A stretch of DNA of 16,716 nt from Ruminococcaceae bacterium UBA7135 (GCA_002492075.1 DKXD01000046.1:1337-18052); one strand, 5' to 3'; shown: positions 7,601 through 14,021, numbered from the stretch's first letter. The notes: generated from the letters alone by a model not told the origin. Program-made: numbers and translations.

Positions 7601-8255
7601 TTTTCAGCTTATCGGAGCGTATGTATATCTCGGTGTACGGTTCCTGTGTGAACTGATCGCCGGGAACTATCATCAGCGCGTCTATAACGCCGTCTCCTAT
7701 ATTTGTCGAACCGCGCTGCGTTTTTGAAATAAACATCGGCGTATGATACATCCCGACTATCGTATATTCGCGGCGCTTCAGCGGGAACTCGTCCGCCTTG
7801 GACGGATCTTCAAGAGTAACTGTATCGCCGATATCCATATCGGCGCCGAACGCTCCGTCCACTATCGCCTCGTTCTCTGCCTGAGGCATTCTGCCCTCAT
7901 AGATATCCACCTTATTGATAGCGTCGGGCGTTTTGGAATACACGCGCGTTATGTACTCTTTCTCGCCGCAGTGCATGGAAAGGTCGGTGTATTTCGAGGC
8001 GTAAGCGCCGTCAACATCGTCCGCTGCTTCAATGGCTTCAAGGTCGCCGTCCGTCAGCCCGAACGTGGAAAGCACCCGCAGATCAAATAAATTATGCGTG
8101 TCATAATAATCGTCCGCCGATACTCTCATATCGCCGCCCGCCGCTCGAACGCCGCTAAAAAATCCCACGCCGATAGCGCTGATAAGCAAGATCGACAAAA
8201 AACGGCTTTTGGTTTTCGTGATCTCGCGTATCGTGTTTTTATTCGCCGCTTTCAT
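4644..8255 (-). CDS. Giant FtsX/MacB-type ABC permease with extracellular coiled-coil hairpin
   Basis: This 1203-residue protein is the membrane subunit of a type VII (MacB/LolCDE-like) ABC system, whose members act as mechanotransmitters or exporters. Helix 1 lies near residues 18-38. A MacB-like extracellular domain follows, then a coiled coil over about residues 215-640. The first FtsX core (about 670-800) and a second half with its own first helix (about 838-860), extracellular domain and FtsX core (about 1070-1190) complete the protein. Each FtsX core shows the motif R..IATLKVLGF or R.QIGTLKALGY. The first coiled arm repeats heptads of the type EDGKKQL or EDAKKQL, the second repeats YEEG or YxDG, and the tip is near residue 450 (RYGEDSPVV). 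Similar permeases with long inserted coils occur in Firmicutes, but the transported or sensed substrate is unknown. The start has a G-rich ribosome site (GGGGGG, six bases upstream). The ATPase gene lies 61 bp upstream. Confidence 0.9.
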   Translation of the reverse strand: MKAANKNTIREITKTKSRFLSILLISAIGVGFFSGVRAAGGDMRVSADDYYDTHNLFDLRVLSTFGLTDGDLEAIEAADDVDGAYASKYTDLSMHCGEKEYITRVYSKTPDAINKVDIYEGRMPQAENEAIVDGAFGADMDIGDTVTLEDPSKADEFPLKRREYTIVGMYHTPMFISKTQRGSTNIGDGVIDALMIVPGDQFTQEPYTEIYIRSDKLKSAKSYSDEYAKLRDKLSEKLEALGEERSEIRYNEVLGDAQQQIAEGEAELEKAKTDGQKELDDALKKLEDAKQQIEDGEKELEDGKQQIDDGKPQIEDAEKQLSEARAQLDAAKAELEKSKAPLEDAKKQLDEAKKELDDGEEQLEDGKKQLEKADKELTSGEQELNSKKEEVRQARTLIETAKTAVELWKGYNESNLEDYKRALEAYDTAKEQVEKAQGELQNAIDRYGEDSPVVIMYRTALTAAQSALNAAEDSVNEAKKQVEQSEAMVAAAEKQIADNEKTIADGEVQIAAAEQQLKDGREEYEKGLAELEKNEKKLKDGKRDYEDGLEKYLDGMAQYNEGYEKYVEGESEYNKGYTEFSINKAKYDEGVKQYEEGKTALEDAKKQYEQGLIDYEDGKHEFEIKISDAEKELADAREKISSAGNAQWYIFTRDDNSGYSEYDSNAERIDRISTIFPVFFLLVAGLVCLTTMSRMVEEQRTQIGTLKALGYSRGAIMRHYMTYAVTAALIGGILGAIGGCFLFPGVIVYAYSMMYRIVDIHFMFTAGNLILSIGSMTLAIAATVYFSCGKALKETPASLMRPKAPKAGKRIFLEKIPFIWSRMNFFAKVSARNLIRYKRRMIMTIVGIAGCTALSLTGFGLKNSINDIVDLQYNDIYRYSGYAAFNEDIKLSELESVYKSLTDYNADTDYTRALIKQYDLEYSGNTVSCYITAAENSEMFGTFVDMRERVSRRQLSMSDGAVITEKAAKLLGAKTGDEITVKVSGGINKKVTISGITEQYAGHYMYLSESLYKETFGQTPKYNMVYFFNDISRDKDVQAEFTAHMLENKNVLAVIMNASSLASIYDTLKIMDLVVLVLIASAAALAFVVLYNLTNVNITERIREIATLKVLGFYDIEVSSYVFRESIVLSLIGSLAGLGVGYALCMFVITTAELDEMMFGRTIHGLSYLWAFLVTAAFSLVVNLIMSKVLKKVSMVESLKSVE

Positions 8256-8316
8256 CTCACACCCCCCGCTTGTTCGACAGACAGCGCCGTTATGCGCTTT
8301 GCTCGATTTTTAATCG

Positions 8317-9018
8317 TCACCATTCTATTTCTTCAACGGGCGTTGGAGTCTCGTTGAGTATCGTTTCGCTTACCCTGCTGTTTTTTATCTTAATTACTCT
8401 GTCCGCCATCGGCGTTATAGCGGTGTTGTGCGTTACCAGAATGACTGTCATACCGTCCTGTCTGCACGTATCCTGCAATAGCTTCAATATCATCTTGCCC
8501 GTGTTGTAATCCAGAGCGCCGGTAGGCTCATCGCAAAGCAGCAGCTTTGGTTTTTTGGAAAGCGCCCTGGCTATCGAAACACGCTGCTGCTCGCCGCCCG
8601 AAAGCTGCGCGGGGAAATTGTTCAGACGTTCGCCCAGACCGACCTTTGCAAGTATCTCCTCGGCGGGTATGTAATCGTCCTTTGTCTGCGCGGCGATCTC
8701 TACGTTCTCTTTTGCGGTGAGATTGGGGAGAAGATTGTAAAACTGGAAGATAAACCCGATATCGAACCTCCGATACAGCGTTAGCTGCTTTCGTGTGTAA
8801 CCGTCTACACGCGATCCGTCCACGGAAATCTCTCCCTCGTCGCAGGAATCCATTCCCCCCAGCATATTCAGCACGGTGGTTTTTCCCGAACCGGACGGTC
8901 CCACTATAACGCACAGCTCGCCCTTTTCGATATCGAACGTCATGCCGTCGGCGGCGTTTATAGTCACCTCGCCGACATGATAGCGCTTATATACGTCTTT
9001 TAGAGTTACAAATGACAT
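8317..9018 (-). CDS. MacB/LolD-type ABC transporter ATP-binding protein
   Basis: The 233-residue nucleotide-binding subunit has Walker A GPSGSGKTT (residues 40-48), the Q-loop in FIFQFYNLLP, the ABC signature LSGGEQQR, Walker B LLLCDEPTGALD and the switch His in LVTHN. These are the hallmarks of the MacB/LolD subfamily that pairs with FtsX-type permeases. The start was placed at the ATG at 9018 rather than an in-frame ATG 60 bases upstream, because GGAGG lies six bases before it and the protein then begins MSFVTLKDVY as in the family. It lies 19 bp after the membrane-protein gene and 61 bp before the giant permease gene, so the three are almost certainly one operon. It should power the permease as a cytoplasmic homodimer. 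Confidence 0.96.
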   Translation of the reverse strand: MSFVTLKDVYKRYHVGEVTINAADGMTFDIEKGELCVIVGPSGSGKTTVLNMLGGMDSCDEGEISVDGSRVDGYTRKQLTLYRRFDIGFIFQFYNLLPNLTAKENVEIAAQTKDDYIPAEEILAKVGLGERLNNFPAQLSGGEQQRVSIARALSKKPKLLLCDEPTGALDYNTGKMILKLLQDTCRQDGMTVILVTHNTAITPMADRVIKIKNSRVSETILNETPTPVEEIEW

Positions 9019-9037
9019 TGCTTGCCTCCGCTTGTTT

Positions 9038-9667
9038 TCACAAATTACTGTCCCGTTTTTCGTCCTGTTTACGCCCATGTGTTTTCGCGATAAATATTAC
9101 GATAAAGAAGACCGCCACTCCGACAAGAGTAATGATGATGTCCGTCATGGTGTCGGCAATGGGGTTTGTTCCGTTGGCGATTGCCTCCTTGACGCGCTGA
9201 GCGTCGCCGTCAAGAATGATGTCGCAGGTGAACTCCCACACCTCCCACAAAGCCGCCGCGCCCGCCGTCGACAGGAATATCAGGAGATAAAAGCCGCCCT
9301 TTTTCATTGAGCCGCCGCCCCAGCGCAGCATAAACTCTTTGGCTGCCGCGGCAAACACCAACCCGAAAAATCCGTGCATTATCAGATCCCACGAGGGTAT
9401 CAGACTGTAAAATCCAAGTGCGCTGCCAAGATCGCTCGCGAGGAAAATGTGTATCGCCGCCAATATTCCGAGATAGATCGGAACTTCTCTTTTCGTCACC
9501 GTGCCGATTATCGGAAATACCGCGGGAACGAGCGCCGCCGCGCTCACCTGAAGATATGTCACTGCCGAATACTCGTCATACACCACACTGTATATAACCA
9601 GTGTCGCCGCCGCTAGAAGCACCGAAACGATGACCGGCAGCCATTGCGTTATGCGCTTTTTCTTCAC
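9038..9667 (-). CDS. Six-helix integral membrane protein, DUF2238/YjdF-like
   Basis: The 209-residue protein has about six predicted membrane helices (near residues 9-30, 37-56, 62-85, 94-113, 124-144 and 173-195) and a basic, charged C-terminal tail. Acidic and His residues inside or beside the helices stand out: Asp94 and His98 (WDLIMHG), Glu142, Glu145 and Asp149 (LWEVWEFTCD), and Asp172 and Asp176. This spaced pattern resembles DUF2238/YjdF-type proteins, and the assignment is by pattern memory only. No function is established. The start is GTG with GGAGGT six bases upstream. It is first in an operon with the ABC ATPase (19-bp gap) and giant permease, so it may be an accessory subunit. 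It is also possible that it is unrelated to transport. Confidence 0.75.
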   Translation of the reverse strand: MKKKRITQWLPVIVSVLLAAATLVIYSVVYDEYSAVTYLQVSAAALVPAVFPIIGTVTKREVPIYLGILAAIHIFLASDLGSALGFYSLIPSWDLIMHGFFGLVFAAAAKEFMLRWGGGSMKKGGFYLLIFLSTAGAAALWEVWEFTCDIILDGDAQRVKEAIANGTNPIADTMTDIIITLVGVAVFFIVIFIAKTHGRKQDEKRDSNL

Positions 9668-9709
9668 GGTCTCACCTCCGTTTTGTATCGTACATTTCTT
9701 ATTTAATCA

Positions 9710-9738
9710 TATTCTCCCCGCCGTGAGCAGGGAGAATA
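9710..9738 (-). repeat. Dispersed intergenic palindrome, copy C
   Basis: Perfect 9-bp arms TATTCTCCC (9710-9718) and GGGAGAATA (9730-9738) flank an 11-base loop. It lies between serS and the membrane-protein gene, just upstream of the latter's ribosome site on the transcript. This copy has the cleanest arms of the five. Confidence 0.55.
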
Positions 9739-9747
9739 CGGATAAAC

Positions 9748-9778
9748 ATTATAATAGATTTCTAATTATACTATTATA
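9748..9778 (-). promoter_or_regulatory. Possible promoter region of the ABC cassette
   Basis: On the minus strand the hexamer TATAAT occurs exactly three times (9748-9753, 9765-9770, 9773-9778) upstream of the membrane-protein gene. None has a good TTGACA at 16-18 bp. The AT-rich cluster is the best promoter candidate in this gap, but which box is used cannot be told. Confidence 0.4.
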
Positions 9779-9834
9779 CGACACTTTACGGAAAAATGCG
9801 TGTGTTTGTGTTGAACAACGTGTGAAAGCCCATG

Positions 9835-11124
9835 TTATTTTTTGGGAACGAGTTTTTCTTTGCCGCCCATATAAGGTCTCAAAACCTCGGGGATCTTCAC
9901 CGAGCCGTCCGCCTGAAGATTGTTTTCAAGGAACGCTATCAGCATTCTCGGGGGCGCTACTACCGTGTTATTCAGAGTATGCGCGAAGTACTTTTTGCCG
10001 TCCTTGCTCTTAACGCGTATCTTTAAGCGGCGAGCCTGCGCGTCGCCAAGGTTCGAGCAGGAACCTACCTCAAAATATTTATTCTGACGCGGCGACCAAG
10101 CCTCAACGTCAAAGCTCTTGACTTTAAGGTCTGCGAGGTCTCCCGAGCAGCACTCCAGCGTGCGCACGGGGATATCCATCGAACGGAACAGGTCTACCGT
10201 GTTCTGCCACAGCTTATCGAACCACATCGCGGAATCCTCGGGCTTGCAGACGACTATCATCTCCTGCTTCTCAAACTGATGAATACGGTAAACGCCGCGT
10301 TCCTCAACGCCATGCGCGCCTTTCTCCTTGCGGAAGCACGGAGAATAGCTGGTAAGCGTCCTCGGAAGCGTTTCTTCATCAATGATAGTGTCAATGAACT
10401 TTCCTATCATAGAGTGCTCGGAAGTGCCTATGAGGTAAAGATCCTCGCCCTCTATTTTGTACATCATCGCGTCCATTTCCTCAAACGACATAACGCCCGT
10501 CACGACATTTGAGCGTATCATAAACGGCGGCACACAATAAGTAAAGCCGCGGTCTATCATAAAGTCGCGTGCGTAGGATATTACCGCGGAGTGAAGCCGC
10601 GCGATATCGCCCATCAGATAATAGAAGCCCTCGCCCGCTACTCTGCCCGCGCTTTCCTTGTCCAAGCCATCGAAGCTCTTCATAATGTCCGCATGGTAAG
10701 GTATCTCAAAATCGGGAACGACCGGTTCGCCGTACCGCGTTACTTCAACGTTTTCCGTATCGTTCTTTCCTATCGGAACGGAGGAATCGATAATGTTCGG
10801 AATGGTCATCATTATCTTGTTGATCTTTTCGTCAAGAACAGGCTCCTGCGCCTCCAGCTCCGCAAGCTCCTTTGAGAAAGCCGCGACCTGCACCTTTGCC
10901 TTTTCCGCCTCGTCCTTCTGACCCTTTGCCATAAATCCGCCTATCTCCTTGGAAATGCGGTTCTTGTCTGCGCGGAGCGTTTCGGCTCTTTGCAGGGTCT
11001 CTCGGCGTTTTTTGTCAAGCTCTATTACCTCGTCCACCAGCGGCAATTTCTTGTCCTGAAACTTCTTTTTGATGTTATCCTTTACTGCGTCGGGGTTTTC
11101 GCGCAAAAACTTAATGTCTATCAT
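9835..11124 (-). CDS. serS: Seryl-tRNA synthetase (divergent variant)
   Basis: This class II synthetase charges tRNA-Ser with serine. It has 429 residues, the usual length. The N-terminal tRNA-binding coiled-coil arm spans about residues 30-105. The catalytic core shows motif 2 at 262-290 (CFRKEKGAHGVEERG) and motif 3 near 383-400 with Arg393. Several active-site segments depart from the common bacterial form: TSEHSM replaces TAEVPL, CSNLGDAQARR replaces CSNFEDFQARR, and LNNTVVAPPR replaces LNGSGLAVGR. I recall similar variants in other Clostridia, so this is likely a sub-type rather than a broken enzyme. No other serS is in the window. AGGAG precedes the ATG by about ten bases. The 114-bp gap after parB contains repeat copy E but shows no T-box antiterminator or specifier features. 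Confidence 0.95.
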   Translation of the reverse strand: MIDIKFLRENPDAVKDNIKKKFQDKKLPLVDEVIELDKKRRETLQRAETLRADKNRISKEIGGFMAKGQKDEAEKAKVQVAAFSKELAELEAQEPVLDEKINKIMMTIPNIIDSSVPIGKNDTENVEVTRYGEPVVPDFEIPYHADIMKSFDGLDKESAGRVAGEGFYYLMGDIARLHSAVISYARDFMIDRGFTYCVPPFMIRSNVVTGVMSFEEMDAMMYKIEGEDLYLIGTSEHSMIGKFIDTIIDEETLPRTLTSYSPCFRKEKGAHGVEERGVYRIHQFEKQEMIVVCKPEDSAMWFDKLWQNTVDLFRSMDIPVRTLECCSGDLADLKVKSFDVEAWSPRQNKYFEVGSCSNLGDAQARRLKIRVKSKDGKKYFAHTLNNTVVAPPRMLIAFLENNLQADGSVKIPEVLRPYMGGKEKLVPKK

Positions 11125-11185
11125 GCTTAATTATCTCCTGTCTTAATTTTTTGTTCCGGTTGACGGAATTGATTTTATACTGTCC

Positions 11186-11220
11186 TTTTTCCCCACCTCC
11201 GCGAAACGGGGATAGGGAAA
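11186..11220 (-). repeat. Dispersed intergenic palindrome, copy E (degenerate)
   Basis: CCCC (11191-11194) pairs with GGGG (11208-11211), inside an outer TTTCCC/GGGAAA pair (11188-11193 and 11215-11220). The minus strand reads CTATCCCCG...CGGAG, close to copy D. It lies in the parB-serS gap. It is the most diverged copy, and membership of the family is tentative. Confidence 0.35.
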
Positions 11221-11238
11221 TAGATTTTTGTTAGTTTC

Positions 11239-12099
11239 CTATTCGTCCTGAAAATGGGAAAGTATCGTTTGCAGCTCGTCCTTATCCTTGAACTTTATTT
11301 GCAGAACGTTTTCTTTTTTCCCCTCGTTTATCTTCACCTTTGTGCCGAGTATCTCGCCGAGACTTGCCTCGACCTCGGTATAATAGGTGAGCTTCTGCTT
11401 TATCTTCTTCGCCGAACCCGCCGCGCTTTTGTCCTCGCGGCGAGCTATCGCTTCTACCTGCCTTACCGAAAGCTCGCCCTCGGCGGTTCTGTGAGCAAGC
11501 TCGATCATCACCGCCTCGTCCTTTATCTTTTTAAGCGCCTTGCAGTGCCCAACCGACAGGCTACCGTTTCGCAGCAGCTCCTGCACCGCGTTCGGCATCG
11601 AAAGCAGCCCCAGACTGTTTGTTATCGATGAACGCGCCTTGCCCAGCGCCTTTGCGAGCTTGTCCTGCGTTAAGCCGCAGCGGTCGATAAGCTCCTTGTA
11701 TCCGAGCGCTTCCTCTATCGGATTAAGATTTTCGCGCTGCAGGTTCTCGATCATCGCGATCTGCATTGCCTGCTCCTCGGTGATGTCGTCGCGTATCACT
11801 ACGGGTATCTCCGACAAGCCCGCCATTTTCGCGGCTCTCCAGCGGCGCTCTCCCGCTATTATCTGATAGCTTCCGCTTGGCAGAGAGCGAACAATAAGCG
11901 GCTGTATCACGCCATGTTCGCCAATGGAATCTGCAAGCTGCTGAAGAGTTTCCTTATCGAAGTGCTTGCGCGGCTGATCCTTGTTCGGCTCTATCTCGCT
12001 TATTCGAAGCGTTGAAGCGCCCTCGGAGCTTTCGCTGCCGTTATCGAAGAACAGATCGCTGAAGCTCCCCTCGGTTTTTTTATCACTTTTTCGCGCCAT
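11239..12099 (-). CDS. parB: Chromosome-partitioning protein ParB (Spo0J)
   Basis: ParB is a CTP-dependent DNA clamp that loads at parS, spreads, and recruits SMC/condensin to the origin. The 286-residue protein has the CTP-binding motifs GERRWRAAK (83-91) and ENLQRENLNP (118-127), then a helix-turn-helix (about 142-166). The C-terminal region (about 235-286) is the dimerisation domain. At the four positions reported to separate ParB from Noc (Caulobacter 173, 179, 184, 201) it has Arg156, Ser162, Ser167 and Gly184. Arg and Gly are the ParB-type residues, so this copy should bind the parS sites nearby. Its start lies inside the end of soj with a 17-bp overlap, and GGAG is seven bases upstream, which indicates coupled translation. 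It ends in TAG. Confidence 0.96.
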   Translation of the reverse strand: MARKSDKKTEGSFSDLFFDNGSESSEGASTLRISEIEPNKDQPRKHFDKETLQQLADSIGEHGVIQPLIVRSLPSGSYQIIAGERRWRAAKMAGLSEIPVVIRDDITEEQAMQIAMIENLQRENLNPIEEALGYKELIDRCGLTQDKLAKALGKARSSITNSLGLLSMPNAVQELLRNGSLSVGHCKALKKIKDEAVMIELAHRTAEGELSVRQVEAIARREDKSAAGSAKKIKQKLTYYTEVEASLGEILGTKVKINEGKKENVLQIKFKDKDELQTILSHFQDE

Positions 12100-12880
12100 T
12101 TGCTTTCTCCATTTCCCTGATTTTTGTTATTATTTCCTTAGACAGCTTCACATATCCGTCCGCGCCCGCGCTTCTTTTATCGTAGTATATTATGGGTTCG
12201 CCGTGACTTTGCGCCTCGGATATCTTGACGTTGCGCGGCACCTCGGTCTTAAACACGACCTTTTTATCGAACGCGTTCTTGATATCGTTTTTTATCTCGC
12301 TGCCGGAAAGCAAACGCTTATCGACCATTGTAAACACAATGCCCATTATCGTAAGATTGCGGTTATACTTCTGCTTGACGTTCTTTATCGTATACATCAG
12401 CTGTGCCAGACCCTCCCGCGCAAAATGCTCGCAGACCATAGGCACGATTATCGTATCACACGCCGCGAGAGCGTTCACGGCAAGCACACCCAAGCTCGGC
12501 AGGCTGTCGATTATTATGATGTCGTAGCTGTCGCGCAGCGGCAAAATCGCCTTTCGCAGCTGCAAGTTCTTCTGCTGCATGGCGTTCAACGCGCCCTCCG
12601 CGTCGCACAACTTGCTTGTTGAGGGCATTATCGAAACATTCTTATAGCGCGTTTCAATTATCGCTTCCTGCGGGCGGCACTTCGCCGTTACCACATCATA
12701 AGATGTGAGGTCAAGCGTCTTTTTCTTGATTCCAAAGCCCGTTGTTGAGTTTCCCTGCGGGTCAAAATCAATAAGTAGTGTCTTTTTTCCGAGAGCGCCC
12801 AGTCCCGCCGCGATATTCACAGCAGTCGTTGTCTTTCCAACGCCGCCTTTTTGGTTCACTATTCCGATTATAATTCCCAA
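12083..12880 (-). CDS. soj: ParA-family partitioning ATPase Soj
   Basis: Soj is the ParA/MinD-type ATPase that works with ParB in origin segregation and, in Bacillus, regulates DnaA. The 265-residue protein begins almost at the deviant Walker A motif KGGVGKTT (residues 11-18). It also shows LLIDFDPQGNST (Walker A') and IIIDSLPSLG (Walker B). The short N-terminus is typical of chromosomal Soj. The start is TTG, preceded by the purine run AAAGGGGG with a seven-base spacer. The gene overlaps parB by 17 bp. An extended -10 promoter and three parS sites lie directly upstream, so ParB bound at parS may well modulate its own operon. Confidence 0.96.
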   Translation of the reverse strand: MGIIIGIVNQKGGVGKTTTAVNIAAGLGALGKKTLLIDFDPQGNSTTGFGIKKKTLDLTSYDVVTAKCRPQEAIIETRYKNVSIMPSTSKLCDAEGALNAMQQKNLQLRKAILPLRDSYDIIIIDSLPSLGVLAVNALAACDTIIVPMVCEHFAREGLAQLMYTIKNVKQKYNRNLTIMGIVFTMVDKRLLSGSEIKNDIKNAFDKKVVFKTEVPRNVKISEAQSHGEPIIYYDKRSAGADGYVKLSKEIITKIREMEKANGAKK

Positions 12881-12913
12881 ATTTCTTCCCCCTTTATTAC
12901 GGTTTACTTTTTT

Positions 12914-12922
12914 ATTATAACA
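12914..12922 (-). promoter_or_regulatory. Extended -10 promoter of soj-parB
   Basis: On the minus strand TGTTATAAT gives an exact -10 box (12914-12919) with the TG extension one base upstream. It lies 33 bp before the TTG start of soj. A TTGACA at 12951-12956 is 31 bp away and too far to serve as the -35. The nearest parS begins about 40 bp upstream of the -10 box. Confidence 0.6.
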
Positions 12923-12960
12923 TACCGTTTTGCAAAAGAAAAGTGTTTTTTGTCAAAAAA

Positions 12961-12976
12961 TGTTCCACGTGGAACA
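12961..12976. other. parS site 1 (perfect palindrome)
   Basis: TGTTCCACGTGGAACA is a perfect 16-bp palindrome that differs from Bacillus parS TGTTTCACGTGAAACA only at symmetrical positions. It lies in the noc-soj gap upstream of the soj promoter. Its centre is exactly 37 bp from that of site 2. Confidence 0.95.
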
Positions 12977-12997
12977 TTTTTGTAGACTTGTACAAAA

Positions 12998-13013
12998 TGT
13001 TCCGCGTGGAACT
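12998..13013. other. parS site 2 (variant)
   Basis: TGTTCCGCGTGGAACT differs from the perfect sites at two positions (A to G in the left half, final A to T). It is exactly midway between sites 1 and 3. It is probably a weaker ParB site or a cooperative one. Confidence 0.85.
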
Positions 13014-13034
13014 ATAAATATTTTTATTTGGCAA

Positions 13035-13050
13035 TGTTCCACGTGGAACA
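13035..13050. other. parS site 3 (perfect palindrome abutting the noc stop)
   Basis: This TGTTCCACGTGGAACA copy is identical to site 1 and directly follows the noc stop codon (13051-13053) on the minus strand. It is 37 bp from site 2. Confidence 0.95.
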
Positions 13051-13866
13051 TTATTTCATCTCGGAAATCGGGAAACGTATCGTGTATTCGTAAAACTCCT
13101 CCGACTTTTCCGCCGTAAAGTCGCACGGTATCTTATCGTCCTTAATTCTCTTCAAAAGCGCGTTCAACGAGTTCATATAAAGCCGTGACGGTGCCTTTAT
13201 CTCAAATTGCGCGTGCTTCTTTGCAGTTTTTGCCGAATTTCCCAAGGTCTGCTGAACAAGCGTCTCGGTCTGTTCGAGATTAAGTCCTTTAGAGACTGTG
13301 CGCTCAATAATTTTAAGGCGCGTCTGCGGTTCGTCTATTCTGATAATCGCGCGTGCCTGTCGTTCGGAGAGATTTCCCATAAGCAGCATACGGCGCTCCG
13401 CGTCGGAAAAGCGCAGTAAACGCAGTTTGTTCGCAACTGTAGACTGCGCTTTTCCAAGCCGACGAGCTGCTTCCTCCTGCGTCAGTCCATAATAAGAAAT
13501 GAGCTTCTCTATTCCCAACGCTTCCTCAAAGTAGCTCAGGTCCTTGCGCTGTATATTCTCAATAAGCGCGAGCACCGCCGACTGCTCATCGTCCACCGAC
13601 ATCACTATGCACGGCACCTCGTACAATCCCGCAAGCTTTGCGGCACGCGATCTTCGCTCGCCGCTGATTATTTCGTAGACCGCGCCGTTTTTTCGCACGC
13701 AGATCGGCTGCAAAATGCCGTTTTCCTTAATACTCTTCGCCAGTGACAGCAGCGCTTCCTCGCTGAACTCTCGGCGCGGCTGTGCTTTGTTGGGTACAAG
13801 CTCCGCCGTACTTAGCATAACTATCTGCGATGTGTTTTTTTCTTTTGGTTTAAATAAAGTTCCCAT
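13051..13866 (-). CDS. noc: Noc-like nucleoid occlusion protein (ParB paralogue)
   Basis: This 271-residue ParB-family CTPase has GERRSRAAK (residues 69-77), ENIQRKDLS (103-111) and a helix-turn-helix (about 127-151). Its position between rsmG and soj is that of noc in Bacillus. Noc binds dispersed sites and the membrane to keep FtsZ division off the nucleoid. At the four ParB/Noc specificity positions it has Gln141, Lys147, Arg152 and Arg169. Gln, Lys and Arg match Noc (Gln173, Lys179, Arg201), and only the fourth position (Asn184 in Noc) differs. I chose the ATG at 13866 because AAGGAG lies seven bases upstream. An ATG 18 bases earlier would add the basic leader MKRRIQ but has no good ribosome site. 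With the short form, the N-terminal amphipathic membrane helix of Bacillus Noc is minimal (MGTLFK), so membrane binding is uncertain. Confidence 0.88.
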   Translation of the reverse strand: MGTLFKPKEKNTSQIVMLSTAELVPNKAQPRREFSEEALLSLAKSIKENGILQPICVRKNGAVYEIISGERRSRAAKLAGLYEVPCIVMSVDDEQSAVLALIENIQRKDLSYFEEALGIEKLISYYGLTQEEAARRLGKAQSTVANKLRLLRFSDAERRMLLMGNLSERQARAIIRIDEPQTRLKIIERTVSKGLNLEQTETLVQQTLGNSAKTAKKHAQFEIKAPSRLYMNSLNALLKRIKDDKIPCDFTAEKSEEFYEYTIRFPISEMK

Positions 13867-13923
13867 TTGTATTCTCCTTTTCATATACCGATCTTCTCTT
13901 TAAAAGCAGATACAATATTGTTA

Positions 13924-13948
13924 TTCTCCCCCGCTCCGCGGGATAGAA
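13924..13948 (-). repeat. Dispersed intergenic palindrome, copy D
   Basis: CCCGC and GCGGG pair around TCC, inside an outer TTCT/AGAA pair (13924-13927 and 13945-13948). The minus strand reads TTCTATCCCGCGGAGCGGGG then GAGAATAA. It lies in the gap upstream of noc. Confidence 0.45.
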
Positions 13949-13989
13949 CTTGATTATGTACTTCATCTATTGAGAATTAGTATTTTTTC

Positions 13990-14014
13990 TTACAAGTTAA
14001 TTGTAACATACAAT
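13990..14014. promoter_or_regulatory. Overlapping TTGTA/TACAA inverted repeats upstream of noc
   Basis: TTACAA (13990-13995) and TTGTAA (14001-14006) form one inverted repeat. ATTGTA (14000-14005) and TACAAT (14009-14014) form a second that shares the central half-site. The symmetry is seen directly and could be an operator in the noc promoter region. No known regulator box is recognised. Confidence 0.3.
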
Positions 14015-14021
14015 AGGGAAT

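Noticed and set aside
11125..11238. T-box riboswitch before serS
   Set aside because: The gap is only 114 bp. No T-box sequence (TGGNACCGCG type), specifier loop or terminator/antiterminator pair is visible.
12920..12956. TTGACA upstream of the soj -10 box as a -35 element
   Set aside because: The spacing is 31 bp, far outside the 16-18 bp that sigma-A uses. The extended -10 explains the promoter better.
12961..13050. The evenly spaced 16-mers as a CRISPR array
   Set aside because: The repeats are perfect parS palindromes next to soj/parB, and the spacers are 21 bp of AT-rich sequence with no cas gene nearby.
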